NCBI RefSeq assembly: GCF_002156385.1
Contig: NZ_MVJM01000003.1
Coordinates: 855,504-919,503, forward strand
DNA: 64,000 nt
Origin: Halalkalibacter urbisdiaboli
GTDB taxonomy: Bacteria; Bacillota; Bacilli; Bacillales; Bacillaceae_D
Direction: 5' to 3'
Shown here piece by piece: positions 34,982-44,184 of the stretch. A program made the translations under genes and the position numbers. The notes beneath the pieces were generated by a model that was not told the DNA's origin, made no database searches, and saw only the letters and a list, made by a program, of their open reading frames with translations. Numbering within the stretch: position 1 is the stretch's first letter; every line of letters starts with the position of its first letter.

Positions 34982-37123
34982 CTATTTTTTATCTTTGATT
35001 CTTAACAAACGTAAACTATTTAAGGTGACGATAATCGTTGCCCCCATGTCTGCTAAAATGGCAATCCAGAGAGTTAACCAACCAGGCACGACTAACAATA
35101 AAGCAAGAAGCTTAATTCCAATCGAGAAGCTAATATTTTGTTTAATAATCGCCATTGTCTTATGACTAAGTCGAATCAAATATGGAAGCTTCTTTAAATC
35201 ATCCCCCATAAGAGCAATATCAGCAGTCTCAAGGGCTGTATCAGTTCCTGCACCACCCATGGCAATTCCTACAGTCGAAGCAGCTAAAGCAGGTGCGTCA
35301 TTTACACCATCTCCAACCATTGCTACCTTCCCATACTCTGAGCGCAACTCTTTAACATAGGTCAGTTTATCTTCCGGCATCAGTTCTGATTGAACCGTTA
35401 CGCCAATCTGTTGCCCAATTGCAGTCGCAGTACGATGGTTATCACCTGTTAGCATAATCGTTTTATGAATACCTGCAGCTTTGAGTTCTTTTATTACTTC
35501 CCGACTCGTTTCTCGTGCTTCATCCGCAACCGCAACTATTGCTAACAATTGCTGCGTTGTTCCTATCATCATCACGGTTTTTCCTTGATCTTGCATACGG
35601 AGAATGTCATCTTCTGTCGTAGAAGGTATTTTATGAACTAGTATCTCAGTCAATAAAGCTGGACTTCCGACAAAATATGTTGTCCCTTCTACTACCCCTT
35701 TTATTCCTTTACCTGTGAGAGAAGAAAAATCTTCAACCAAAACATCTTTGTATGAAATCCCTTCTTGTTCAGCTTTTTTGACAATCGCTGAAGCAAGTGG
35801 ATGTCCAGAGCGATATTCAAGAGCTGTAAGGATTCGTACTATGTCTTGTTGTTCTTGTTCAGTTTTATAGACAATTAAATCTGTTACTACTGGTTCTCCT
35901 TTTGTTAATGTTCCTGTTTTATCAAAGGCAATGGCTTTTAATGCTCCCGCTTCTTCTAAATAGACTCCACCTTTTACAAGAATCCCATTTTTTGCTGCAT
36001 TACCGATTGCAGTTACAATGGATACGGGAGTTGAAATGACAAGTGCACATGGGCAACCAACAACGAGGACAGCTAGCCCTTGATACAGCCAAGTGGTCCA
36101 ATGTGCGTCAAAAACGAGAGGCGGAATAATCGCAATTAACGCTGCAATGATCATGATAATTGGTGTATAGTATTTGGCAAATCGATCGATAAATGCTTGG
36201 GATGGGGCACGTTCCCCTTGTGCTTCTTCAACAAGATGAATGATTTTCGCAATTGTTGTATCATCCACATGCTTAGTCACTTCTACCTCAAGAAGGCCTT
36301 CCTCATTAAGCGTACCAGCAAATACAGAGTCACCGTTCGTTTTTTCGACTGGTACAGATTCTCCTGTAACTGCTGCTTGATTGACAGCGGAATACCCACT
36401 TATAACGACACCATCCATCGCTATTTTCTGCCCTGGCTTTACAATCATGATGTCACCAATTTCAATGTCCCGAACATTTATAACAAGTTCTTTTCCATTT
36501 CTTCTTATAGTTGCTTCCTTTGGTGCGATATCCATAAGGGAACGAATTGATTGTCTTGCTTTATCCATAGAATAACGCTCAAGTGCCTCGCTTATGGCAA
36601 AGAGTATTACGACGATTGCACCTTCCGTCCATTCCCCTATAATGGCAGCACCTATTACAGCTACAGTCATTAATGTTTTCATATCGAATTGTAAACGAAT
36701 TAAGTTCACGACACCTACTTTAAAAAGTGAAAACCCACCAATAACCATAGAAACAATAAAAAGAAGAATCGCGTTTAAATGGCCTTCTCCATATATAGAT
36801 TGGGCAATGAATCCAAGACCTAGAAAAATACTAGAGAGAATAACGGTTTTATTTTTCTTAAGAAAAGGTTCCTTATCTAATTTCTGAGGCTCCCCTGAGT
36901 CTGAAGTGACTTTTAGTTTTTCAAAAGCTCCTGCTTTTTCTAAGTCTTTAATTGTTGTTTCTCCATATACAGTAAGTTTGGAGGCACCAAAGTTAACTTT
37001 TGCATCGGAAACACCATCCAGGTGCTTCACGTTCTTTTCGAACGTAGCTGCACAGCCTGCTCAGCTGAAACCTTGAACACGGTAAACTTGCTTTTGATCG
37101 GAACGAACATGTTCATTCTTCAC
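34982..37123 (-). CDS. cadA: CadA-type heavy metal P-type ATPase, probable selenoprotein (in-frame TGA at 37063-37061)
   Basis: Exports Cd2+, Zn2+ or Pb2+ at the cost of ATP. Read through one TGA, the gene gives 713 residues, a normal CadA length. The start is GTG at 37123 with GGAGG nine bases upstream, overlapping the end of cadC. The N-terminus reads [20 protein letters not shown], so the TGA (codon 21) replaces the first cysteine of the HMA metal-binding CxxC. Downstream, TGES (near 253), CPC in [11 protein letters not shown] (near 357), the phosphorylated aspartate in DKTGTLT (D401) and GDGVND are all intact. A hairpin follows the TGA at the expected distance. If the TGA were a plain stop, internal initiation near 37030 would give a transporter lacking the metal-binding motif. 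Confidence 0.85.
37024..37048 (-). promoter_or_regulatory. Candidate bacterial SECIS element of cadA
   Basis: On the minus strand ACGTTC (37045-37040) pairs perfectly with GAACGT (37034-37029) around the loop GAAAA. The loop begins 21 nt after the TGA and has G first. A GC/GC pair may extend the stem beyond a bulge. This fits the bacterial SECIS rules as well as the elements at 7737 and 55631. Confidence 0.7.
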
Positions 37124-37505
37124 GATTGTTTACCTCCTTCCCATGAATAATTGCAGTTTTAATAATGAGCCTAACATGCTCATCATCTAAGGAATAAAAT
37201 ACTAATTTCCCTTCTTTGCGGCTTTTCGTAATCCCCAAATTACGTAACAGACGTAAATGGTGTGAAACGGTCGCAGTTGTTGCTCCTATAATATTGGCAA
37301 CATCGCAAACGCATAATTCATCTTCTTGTAATAAACTATAAGCAATCTTTAATCGCGTTTCATCAGCTAAAGCTTTAAAAATACCCGCAATTGGTGTGAG
37401 ATTTTCTGCTCCCACGATTGTAGTTACTCGTTTAACCTTAGCTTCGTCATAACAGAAAACCTCGCAAGTATCCTGTATTTTTTTTGTTGGTTTATTCATA
37501 CGCAT
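37113..37505 (-). CDS. cadC: CadC-type ArsR/SmtB-family metal-sensing repressor
   Basis: Represses the operon until Cd, Pb or Zn binds. The 130-residue winged-helix protein has all four alpha-3N site cysteines: C14 and C18 in DTCEVFCYDE, and C65 and C67 in ELCVCD. ADETRLKIAYSLL and ATTATVSHHLRLLRNLG form the DNA-binding region. The start could also be the ATG two codons later. It ends in TGA, overlapping the start of cadA by 11 bp, so the two are translationally coupled. Confidence 0.9.
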   Translation of the reverse strand: MRMNKPTKKIQDTCEVFCYDEAKVKRVTTIVGAENLTPIAGIFKALADETRLKIAYSLLQEDELCVCDVANIIGATTATVSHHLRLLRNLGITKSRKEGKLVFYSLDDEHVRLIIKTAIIHGKEVNNREE

Positions 37506-37515
37506 ACACCTTCAG

Positions 37516-37531
37516 TCAAATAGTTATTTGA
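37516..37531. promoter_or_regulatory. CadC operator
   Basis: TCAAATAGTTATTTGA is a perfect 7-2-7 palindrome of the ArsR/SmtB cad-operator type. It lies between the promoter and the cadC start. Confidence 0.75.
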
Positions 37532-37536
37532 TTATT

Positions 37537-37565
37537 AGTTTATGCTTCATTTGACCAACTGTCAA
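37537..37565 (-). promoter_or_regulatory. SigA-type promoter of cadCA
   Basis: On the minus strand TTGACA (37565-37560) and TAAACT (37542-37537) are 17 bp apart. A second AT-rich TCAAATAATCAAATG repeat lies just upstream. Confidence 0.7.
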
Positions 37566-37600
37566 TCAAATAATCAAATGAACATTTGAATGAATTTTAA

Positions 37601-37634
37601 AAAAGCAGCTCCACTATTTTCTGGGAGACTGCTT
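37601..37634 (-). terminator. Terminator after the RHH gene
   Basis: AAAGCAG plus CTCC pair with GGAG plus CTGCTTT across small bulges; on the minus strand TTTTTT follows. Confidence 0.7.
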
Positions 37635-37667
37635 TATATGTATGTCATTTAACTTAGTTCGGTTCAA

Positions 37668-37853
37668 TTAACGCATAGATTTTTTTTTTAGCATAGCTTG
37701 ATGTGCCTTTTCAATAATATCTTTTAAAACATCTCCTTTATAGACTCTACCGAATTTAGTGTTTTCTTGATAATATGTAACGATTTCATCTAATTTATCT
37801 GATGTGTCCTTATCAATCCTTACATTCAACTGGATTTTACTTTCATTCTCCAC
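37668..37853 (-). CDS. Ribbon-helix-helix DNA-binding protein
   Basis: A 61-residue protein with an RHH fold: the beta strand KIQLNVRIDKDTSDKLDEIV and a second helix VYKGDVLKDIIEKAHQAM. The GTG start at 37853 is set by AAGGAGGGAAACT; the longer frame upstream would run into the repeat array. Three direct and one inverted copy of GCTATCAT lie 20-70 bp upstream, probably its own operator. The size and layout recall plasmid copy-control or segregation regulators, but no plasmid genes are nearby. Confidence 0.7.
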   Translation of the reverse strand: MENESKIQLNVRIDKDTSDKLDEIVTYYQENTKFGRVYKGDVLKDIIEKAHQAMLKKKSMR

Positions 37854-37874
37854 AGTTTCCCTCCTTAATACCTT

Positions 37875-37922
37875 GCTATCATATGCTATCATCTTGCTAT
37901 CATGTTGTTAGTGGATGATAGC
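37875..37922. repeat. GCTATCAT repeat array upstream of the RHH gene, likely operator
   Basis: GCTATCAT occurs at 37875, 37885 and 37896 in direct orientation and as ATGATAGC at 37915. The spacing of 10-11 bp is one helical turn. RHH proteins such as omega repressor bind short direct or inverted heptads on one DNA face, so auto-regulation is likely. Confidence 0.6.
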
Positions 37923-38060
37923 ATCTTTCTACATTATATAAGGGATTATGTAGAATTGAAAGGTTTTCTGTTGTTAATATAGCTTCTATTTTGTTAAGAT
38001 AGCACTAATTAGCACGATTGCTTGTAAATCTAGAACAAATTTTATACTGAAGGTGAAAAC

Positions 38061-38366
38061 ATGAATTCTAAGGAAATGGAAGAACAAATCATTAACAACT
38101 ATCAAAAAGACGAGCATATGATGATTCTCGTTTTTGCACAATGGTGTGTGAATCATCATCTCGATCCTGAAGAATTGTATTTGCGCGCTTATCCGAATCA
38201 AGCTGTGAATCATGCATTAAAGCATGCTCTCGAATTAACAGTTCCAAAAGAGGAATCAGAAGAGATTGCAAATGAAACATTACTAGGTGTGCTCTCTTTA
38301 TTTGGAAACGATGATTTGGCATTCGTTGTTACAGAAGAAATTAATAAGGACATTAAAAAGGTGTGA
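38061..38366 (+). CDS. Hypothetical protein, 101 residues
   Basis: A small acidic helical protein: MEEQIINNYQKDEHMMILVF, then CVNHHLDPEELYLRAYPNQ and EEIANETLLGVLSLFGNDD. GAAGGTGAAAAC precedes the start. Similar uncharacterised proteins occur in Bacillus; I do not know a function. It shares a terminator with the convergent rsgI. Confidence 0.6.
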   Translation: MNSKEMEEQIINNYQKDEHMMILVFAQWCVNHHLDPEELYLRAYPNQAVNHALKHALELTVPKEESEEIANETLLGVLSLFGNDDLAFVVTEEINKDIKKV

Positions 38367-38391
38367 CATTTGATTTGTCACACCTTTTTTA
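38355..38391. terminator. Bidirectional terminator between 38366 and rsgI
   Basis: AAAAAGGTGTGACA pairs with TGTCACACCTTTTT around a 7-nt loop. Confidence 0.9.
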
Positions 38392-38392
38392 T

Positions 38393-39472
38393 TTATTCCT
38401 TTTTTCCTTCTTTTGAAACATTTTTCGTATCTTTTATCTTGTGAACTTTTTTCTTTTGAGAATGATTTTGACTCTTTTTTCCTTGGTTATTTTGACCGTT
38501 TTTAATATGTTCTTTGAATTCCTTTTTATCTACATTCTTTTCATTTCCTTTATTTGATTGTTCGGCTTGTTTCTCCTTATTACTGTTTTGTTCCTTCTGT
38601 CCTTGACCAGTACCAGGTGTTTTATTATTTTGAGCATCTTCTATTTTGTCTGTCTTTTTAGAACGGTTGTTATTCGAGTTTTCTTCATGTTTATTACGTT
38701 TTTGTTCGTCTTTATCTTTCAATTTCTTATCAGAATTGCCGCGGTTTTCTTTTTCCATTTTTTTCAGCTCTGAAAGGCTTTTATTTTCGATTTCTTGAGG
38801 CGTTGTTACGATCCCCATATTTTCGAGAACTTTATATTCTTTTAAATAATTAATTGACATATTTAAACTTTTTGCTTCTTCATATAAGTCTTTCTTTTCT
38901 TGAACAACAACAACGTCTGATGTTTGATGATTTTGTTCAAGAGACGCTTCTATCGATTGTTGAAGTTTAAGTATATTTGTAGTGTCGTTCTCTTCTAATG
39001 GTACAACTGAAGTTGCTATTAGAGAGTGTTCATGGATAAAGCCTTGTTTAACAGTTTGATCGACAATTTGTTGCATAACATCATATAAATGATCCTTTGT
39101 TTGAATGGTAGCTAAAATCTGTTTGCCGTCTTCATTTAAAGCTTTCGTTCGAATGATTTGTAATTGTTCATCTGTGACGATTTCAATACTTGGATTAATG
39201 TCAACTGTTATAATAAATGCTTCTTCCGCTTGACCACCAAACGGAAACATAAATGAAGCCACTAATAAGAAAACAAAAACTGCTGCAACGGAAGCGTATT
39301 TATAAAGGGAGAACGTTCCTTTTCCTTTTTCGACATAGGTAAATGTCTGACCTATCAATGGTATATCTGATGACGATTTTGTTCTCGGTATATTTTTAAA
39401 CGTACCTTCTTCGGTAAGTAGGACGATCTGTGTGTTCGTTACTTTCATTACAATCCCACTAATCGTTTTCAT
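38393..39472 (-). CDS. rsgI: Anti-sigma-I factor RsgI
   Basis: Membrane protein that holds SigI inactive. The 359-residue protein has an N-terminal SigI-binding domain (ISGIVMKVTNTQIVLLTEEG), one membrane segment at about 57-79 and the conserved extracellular start ITVDINPSIEIVTD near 92. The C-terminal 120 residues are Lys/Asn/Gln-rich and repetitive, without a carbohydrate-binding module of the clostridial kind. It overlaps or abuts sigI, as in the standard sigI-rsgI operon. Confidence 0.9.
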   Translation of the reverse strand: MKTISGIVMKVTNTQIVLLTEEGTFKNIPRTKSSSDIPLIGQTFTYVEKGKGTFSLYKYASVAAVFVFLLVASFMFPFGGQAEEAFIITVDINPSIEIVTDEQLQIIRTKALNEDGKQILATIQTKDHLYDVMQQIVDQTVKQGFIHEHSLIATSVVPLEENDTTNILKLQQSIEASLEQNHQTSDVVVVQEKKDLYEEAKSLNMSINYLKEYKVLENMGIVTTPQEIENKSLSELKKMEKENRGNSDKKLKDKDEQKRNKHEENSNNNRSKKTDKIEDAQNNKTPGTGQGQKEQNSNKEKQAEQSNKGNEKNVDKKEFKEHIKNGQNNQGKKSQNHSQKKKVHKIKDTKNVSKEGKKE

Positions 39473-40186
39473 CTAGTGTCCCTCCTCTTTTCTTATAAAT
39501 TGCGAAAGTTGTTCCCAATGTGGATTTATCTCAAGTAAGATTAGCGTTATAAGGTATTTACGGTGCCTTTCTAACAGCTTTTTGTTATAACCCATTTTCT
39601 TTGAAATCGCTGAAATCGGTAGCTTCTTTTTTCTTTGTAACTGAGTCATACATTCACTATCTGCTGCTATGTTAGAGGCTACCTCAAACAAATGCATTCT
39701 TGAATCACGATGTTTTGGACTGTGGTCCTCTAGCTCTTCAAACGAAATTTTATATGGACGGAGTGCTTCATCTAACTCAAGAATTTCTTCTACTATTTCC
39801 ATTGAACGGACTTGTTTTTGAAAATGAGCGACTGATGTTTTGAATTCTTGTTCGGTTGCTGCCGTTTCTTCTTCTCCTGCTAATAGGTTTAACGAGAGAT
39901 GTTTTTCTCTTTTTTCTTTTCGGAAATAATCAATGAGATCACGGTTCATTAAAAGATAAGCATAGCTTAAAAACTGTCTGCCTCCGTTGTCATCAAAAGT
40001 ATCAATTGCTCGATTAAATGCTAGAAGGGCTATACTTGCTTCCTCATCGCTCCATGTAATATATCTTTTCGAGATGTGTCCCGTTGCGTTAATGATGTAT
40101 GGTTTGTAATGCCGGATCATTCGTTCGCGCGCAAGTTCATCTCCTGATTTTGCCAATATTAACTCTTTTTGTTCATCACTATTCAT
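39473..40186 (-). CDS. sigI: RNA polymerase sigma factor SigI
   Basis: Heat- and envelope-stress sigma factor of 237 residues. The region 2-like segment KRYITWSDEEASIALLAFNR, then FDDNGGRQFLSYAYLLMNR and DLIDYFRKEKRE, is typical of SigI, and the C-terminal SAISKKMGYNKKLLERHRKY gives promoter recognition. It is the first gene of sigI-rsgI. No SigI-type promoter (ACCCCC/CGAA) was obvious just upstream. Confidence 0.9.
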   Translation of the reverse strand: MNSDEQKELILAKSGDELARERMIRHYKPYIINATGHISKRYITWSDEEASIALLAFNRAIDTFDDNGGRQFLSYAYLLMNRDLIDYFRKEKREKHLSLNLLAGEEETAATEQEFKTSVAHFQKQVRSMEIVEEILELDEALRPYKISFEELEDHSPKHRDSRMHLFEVASNIAADSECMTQLQRKKKLPISAISKKMGYNKKLLERHRKYLITLILLEINPHWEQLSQFIRKEEGH

Positions 40187-40252
40187 TGTGCCAACACCTT
40201 CTCCAGTTGCGCTCTTCTATAAAGATAGCACGATAAAGAATACTAGAAAATA

Positions 40253-40276
40253 GGTAACAACTAGAAGCTGTTACCC
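40253..40276 (-). terminator. Hairpin between 40317 and sigI
   Basis: GGTAACA pairs with TGTTACC around a 10-nt loop; T-rich sequence follows on the minus strand. Confidence 0.5.
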
Positions 40277-40316
40277 ATCGTCTAATTTTCTTTCGTAAGG
40301 CTGTTCAATTTCGCTA

Positions 40317-41141
40317 TTACTTGTCTTGTTTTTCTTTCCCTTTTCCAAGCCCGTTCCCTTTTTGTTTGTCTTGTCCTTTTGCTTTATCATTCTTCACTTT
40401 TTTGCCTTCTTTTGATCTTAGCTCATCTTCTTTAACAACTGATGTAGTCTCTTCTTCTGTCGAAAAATCGTCGTCTGATACGTCCTCATTCTCTTTTTGT
40501 TTTAAAGCTTTCTTTACTGCTTTAAGTTCAGCCTTTTGAGCTTTTCTCTCTTCTTTTTCTAGTTGCTTTTGCTCTTTTCTTTCGTGTGCTAGTTCACGCT
40601 TTTGCTTCGCTCTTTCCTGATTCGCAAGAGCTTTTTCAATACCATTTCGCGCTGATTCCGGAAGATCATCACGAGTAAGCATTAATTGTAGGTTAACACC
40701 ACGCATGGATGTTTTTTCAGAAACGATTTCTTCTAACTCTTCTTTTTCTTCATCCGCTTCTTCTTCAGACTCTTCAATGTTCTCTTCCGTTACAGGTACC
40801 ATAAGCTCCTGAATCGCTTCAACGTTAGTATTATATTTTTCTAATAATCTGGCAGCCTCTTCGTAACGTCCTTCCGCAAGGAGACCAGTAATTTGATCAA
40901 TTGTTTGAGATACAAACTCAGCTAATAATGAGACTTTTTCTTTTTCACTGTCTGTTAATTCGACTGCAACTTTTTGGTATAAATCAACAAAGTCAATTAA
41001 TTCATAATCGATACTAACATCTTCGACAGTGACAGTCTCTTCTTGCGCAGTTTCAGCTTCTGCATTTGTTGTTTCTTCCTCGGCGTATGCAGTTGAGGCT
41101 AGTAATGTTGAGGCTAATAGAACAGTTATCATTTTTTTCAT
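40317..41141 (-). CDS. Secreted DUF5667-like protein, highly charged
   Basis: A 274-residue exported protein with a signal peptide (MKKMITVLLASTLLASTAYA). The region around VALTDSEKEKVSLLAEF-like VAVELTDSEKEKVSLLAEFV, with the following helical segment, resembles DUF5667. The second half is a long Glu/Lys-rich stretch, and the end is Lys/Gly/Gln-rich. Its tail resembles that of RsgI nearby. It is downstream of the lipoprotein gene 41163-41651, in the same direction. Confidence 0.6.
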   Translation of the reverse strand: MKKMITVLLASTLLASTAYAEEETTNAEAETAQEETVTVEDVSIDYELIDFVDLYQKVAVELTDSEKEKVSLLAEFVSQTIDQITGLLAEGRYEEAARLLEKYNTNVEAIQELMVPVTEENIEESEEEADEEKEELEEIVSEKTSMRGVNLQLMLTRDDLPESARNGIEKALANQERAKQKRELAHERKEQKQLEKEERKAQKAELKAVKKALKQKENEDVSDDDFSTEEETTSVVKEDELRSKEGKKVKNDKAKGQDKQKGNGLGKGKEKQDK

Positions 41142-41162
41142 TCGTCTCTTCCTTTCCTTCAC

Positions 41163-41651
41163 TTAATGTATTTCAATGTTTTTTCTGAATTCTTCTGCTT
41201 TTGCACTATTTTGTTCATATGTTTCGAGTGGTGTTAAGAATGTAACGATTAAAGTTTCTTCACCAGCTTGTTCTCTGTAAATATCAGAACGAATGCTTTC
41301 GTTTTCCCTCATTTGAAATGAAAGATAATCTTCAGATTCATCAAGTACTTTTACAAAATCTCGATTTAACTTAAGCTCTTGTTTGATTTGCTCAAGGGAG
41401 CGTTCTCCTGGAATGATGGAGACAATTGCACGAACATCGTCCCGCTTAAAAGTTGCATTAAAAGGTTCATTCGATACGACGGAGTCTAACACCCAGTTAC
41501 TTGATTCATAGATTGTTAAGCCAGCCTCTTCGTTTTCAAAAAATACAACTTTTTCTTTTTCACTTGCTTTAATCACACTGTTTTGTGAACTACATCCTCC
41601 AACAGCTATCAAAACTGCTATGCATAGCAAAAACACACGTGGTTTGAACAT
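41163..41651 (-). CDS. Lipoprotein, 162 residues
   Basis: Starts MFKPRVFLLCIAVLIAVGGC; the lipobox VGGC places the lipidated cysteine at residue 20. The mature part is a small mixed-fold domain with no family I recognise. It is followed closely by the charged secreted protein, so both may work at the cell surface. Confidence 0.7.
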   Translation of the reverse strand: MFKPRVFLLCIAVLIAVGGCSSQNSVIKASEKEKVVFFENEEAGLTIYESSNWVLDSVVSNEPFNATFKRDDVRAIVSIIPGERSLEQIKQELKLNRDFVKVLDESEDYLSFQMRENESIRSDIYREQAGEETLIVTFLTPLETYEQNSAKAEEFRKNIEIH

Positions 41652-41761
41652 TTAGGCACCTCTCTTCTATGTACATAGGTTATCGCAGCTGCTTACATTA
41701 CTCTATACGATCCTGATTTTATTTTTAAGGGGGCTTAAAAATAATATTAAAAATAAAAAGG

Positions 41762-41795
41762 AGCAGGATGTCCAATTGGAACATCCTGCTGTATC
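41762..41795 (-). terminator. Terminator after the potassium channel gene
   Basis: AGCAGGATGT pairs with ACATCCTGCT around a 9-nt loop that itself is partly palindromic (CCAATTGGA); TTTTTA follows on the minus strand. Confidence 0.85.
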
Positions 41796-41805
41796 TTTCA
41801 AGATT

Positions 41806-42828
41806 TTAAAGCGCATCTTTTATCATTTGATAGGATTCTTTATTACAGATAATATATAGCACCGCATTATCAGGAATATTTTCTTGGAGACGGCGATTAA
41901 TGTCAAGATTATCCCTGTCTGCAATTAGTGTTGCTCCCTGTTTTAGCAAATCCTGAAAGGCATCATGATATGTAACCCATGTCTTCTTTTTAGCAATTTT
42001 ATATAAGTCTTCCCCATGTTGACGACTAATTAACTGTGAATATACTTGGCTAACTCCTTTATATAAGGCGGAACGAACAGCAAGGCGAGAAATCGTTTCC
42101 TGTGATAAAATAAATTCATCAACTTTACTATGTGAAAAGTTGGAGACGTGACTTTCTGTCATGACTTCAACAGTCGTATGTACGGCTGGAGCTAGTCTTT
42201 CAACCGTAATAGAGACAAGTAAGGTTTTTGCATCCCTTAAAGAGGGATCTTGGATATTGTCATCTGCAAAAATAATAACTGATCTTGCTTTTTGAATATT
42301 GGCATTTCGTAAAGTCTCTTCCTCGGTTGGGTCTCCCTGTATGTAGTGAATTCTAGAATGGGTATAGTCAACAGGTGCTTTTTCTAATGTATCAATAATA
42401 ACAATTTCTACATTAGGATCAGAATCAAGAATTTCTTCAACTGCAAATTCGGACTTTTTACTCCATCCGATAATCATTACATGATTTTCCTTTTGATAAT
42501 TCACCTTTCCTGCCTCCCTTTTCTGTCTGAAAATCGTAAACGCTTCGACTATTTTTCCGATAACGACGCCTAGTAAGCCAATACCGAATAAATACATAAA
42601 AACAGCAAATAGCTTTCCTGCCATCGATATTGGTGAATAATCACCATAGCCTACGGTAGAAAAGGTTGTCATTACGAAATAAAAAGTATTAAGAGGGCTT
42701 TCAAAAGTTGTTGGTTCAAGAAAATACATAAAAAAAGTACAAAAGAGAATGAAAATAACGGTTGTTAGCAAGAGTGTTAGATTTTTCATTTTTAATAAGT
42801 TTAAGCCTAGTTTTAATAGGATGTGCAT
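41806..42828 (-). CDS. Potassium channel with RCK domain (YugO-like)
   Basis: A 340-residue two-helix K+ channel. The first membrane helix spans residues 20-38, the selectivity filter TTFSTVGYGD is at about 54-63, and a second helix follows to about 90. The cytoplasmic part is a TrkA-N/RCK domain (HVMIIGWSKKSEFAVEEIL near 117). Bacillus subtilis YugO has this layout and acts in biofilm signalling. The ATG at 42828 follows AAAGGAGGGATTTCC. It ends the cluster of ATP-grasp and DUF350 genes and is separated from it by 90 bp. Confidence 0.85.
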   Translation of the reverse strand: MHILLKLGLNLLKMKNLTLLLTTVIFILFCTFFMYFLEPTTFESPLNTFYFVMTTFSTVGYGDYSPISMAGKLFAVFMYLFGIGLLGVVIGKIVEAFTIFRQKREAGKVNYQKENHVMIIGWSKKSEFAVEEILDSDPNVEIVIIDTLEKAPVDYTHSRIHYIQGDPTEEETLRNANIQKARSVIIFADDNIQDPSLRDAKTLLVSITVERLAPAVHTTVEVMTESHVSNFSHSKVDEFILSQETISRLAVRSALYKGVSQVYSQLISRQHGEDLYKIAKKKTWVTYHDAFQDLLKQGATLIADRDNLDINRRLQENIPDNAVLYIICNKESYQMIKDAL

Positions 42829-42918
42829 GGAAATCCCTCCTTTCATCGTGTTTGAAAAAAACGCAGGTTTCTCATACAGGACAAGTTGCGATTAGAGCAT
42901 TGCTATGGAGGTACTAGC

Positions 42919-44160
42919 TTATATTGTTGTATAAGCAACAAACATTGATAAATTACCGGTTATATAACTACCTACTCTAAAAACGAGTCCACTTGGTTGA
43001 CCGTTCATGACATGTGAGCTTATTAGTAGCTTCCCGGTATAAGGTCCATCCCAAGTCCCGATTGTTTGATCGGGCATCGGAAAATACTCCTGATAAATTG
43101 CACGTTGGTCTTGATAGTAATCAACGTCTTCCTCTAAGACTGTACCGTTTTGCACCACTCTAATTCCTCCACCTTCACGACCTAATACAGGTTTCTTCAC
43201 ATAAGAATGAAGTAATTCAGGGGACGAGTATGTTGTTAAAAAATACTTATCAATTACAGCTTGCTCGGTCCTCGTGTACCATTCTGTCTTTTTCTCTGTA
43301 ATCAAAGCGAGGATTGCTTTTGATTGCATAAGCAAGGAGGCTGGTGGATTAATAATTTTCACTTTTCCTTCAATTATATGAACGAGAAATTGCTCTCCAA
43401 TTGGTTCGCCTGTGTTGCTTTTTTCGTCTAGAAAATATTCAAGTGGCCATAATCGAAAAAGAAACTCGATTTTTTCTCCAGTCGGGGTTCTTAAATCTTC
43501 TTTCTCGACGACTAGCTCCTCAAGTGGTATGTATTTTGCTTGTTGAGGATATAAGCTCATTAAATAATGAACAGTTTGCTTATCCTCATCATGCCAATCT
43601 GCAGTTGTGAAATACAACGTTTCAGATGATCGGATGTTGTAATCACGGATCACTTGTTCCCATGTTTCTTTTACTTTTTGATTTATGTCCGAATTGGGAT
43701 TCGTCTCATTATGCTCTTTGCAGAGAATGTCTTGGCCTGTTGCCGCTTCGACAATGCCACAAGGGGTATCAATATTGCCCTCGATTACCTTTAATCCCTT
43801 ACTAGATGCGATAAAATCATACCTTGAAAAGTATGAAAATCTTGTCCGGCTTTCCATTAAAAACAGGTCCCAGAGCATCACAGGCACACCCAATTGATTT
43901 AATATTGATCGGTTTTTCTCAATTTGTTCGTACGTTTTTTTGAATATGTCGTCAACCGCCCTAGTTGCATTTTCGATTTCTCTTGCCATTGCATTGGGTA
44001 CGAGAAGTATTGAATCACTCATGTATTGATTGTCTTCATAATTTTCATAAAGTGTCGCCCACGTAAAGCCTTGTGCGGATACTTTTTTTTCAACCGCTTC
44101 CCATCTTTTTAAATAGGTTTCTGGATGAAATGGTTCAACAAGTGTTTTATATGGAAGCAT
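42919..44160 (-). CDS. Glutathionylspermidine synthase-like ATP-grasp protein (1)
   Basis: A 413-residue protein of the GSP_synth family, ATP-grasp ligases that form amide bonds. Motifs include SRYDFIASSKGLKVIEGNID with DTPCGIVEA near 130, LLMQSKAILALI near 285 and KKPVLGREGGGIRVV near 330. It is paralogous to 44598-45860. In Escherichia coli, YgiC and YjfC are of this type and sit beside DUF1190 or DUF350 genes. The substrate is not known; no glutathionylspermidine is expected in Bacillus. Confidence 0.8.
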   Translation of the reverse strand: MLPYKTLVEPFHPETYLKRWEAVEKKVSAQGFTWATLYENYEDNQYMSDSILLVPNAMAREIENATRAVDDIFKKTYEQIEKNRSILNQLGVPVMLWDLFLMESRTRFSYFSRYDFIASSKGLKVIEGNIDTPCGIVEAATGQDILCKEHNETNPNSDINQKVKETWEQVIRDYNIRSSETLYFTTADWHDEDKQTVHYLMSLYPQQAKYIPLEELVVEKEDLRTPTGEKIEFLFRLWPLEYFLDEKSNTGEPIGEQFLVHIIEGKVKIINPPASLLMQSKAILALITEKKTEWYTRTEQAVIDKYFLTTYSSPELLHSYVKKPVLGREGGGIRVVQNGTVLEEDVDYYQDQRAIYQEYFPMPDQTIGTWDGPYTGKLLISSHVMNGQPSGLVFRVGSYITGNLSMFVAYTTI

Positions 44161-44184
44161 CGTAAGTCCTCCCTTTCCAGCTAA

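Noticed and set aside
37875-37922. GCTATCAT repeats as a CRISPR array
   Set aside because: Units are only 8 bp with 2-3 bp gaps and no cas genes; an operator array fits better.
38558-40539. Long plus-strand ORFs opposite rsgI and the DUF5667-like gene
   Set aside because: They are complements of Lys/Glu-rich coding sequence and lack ribosome sites and family motifs.
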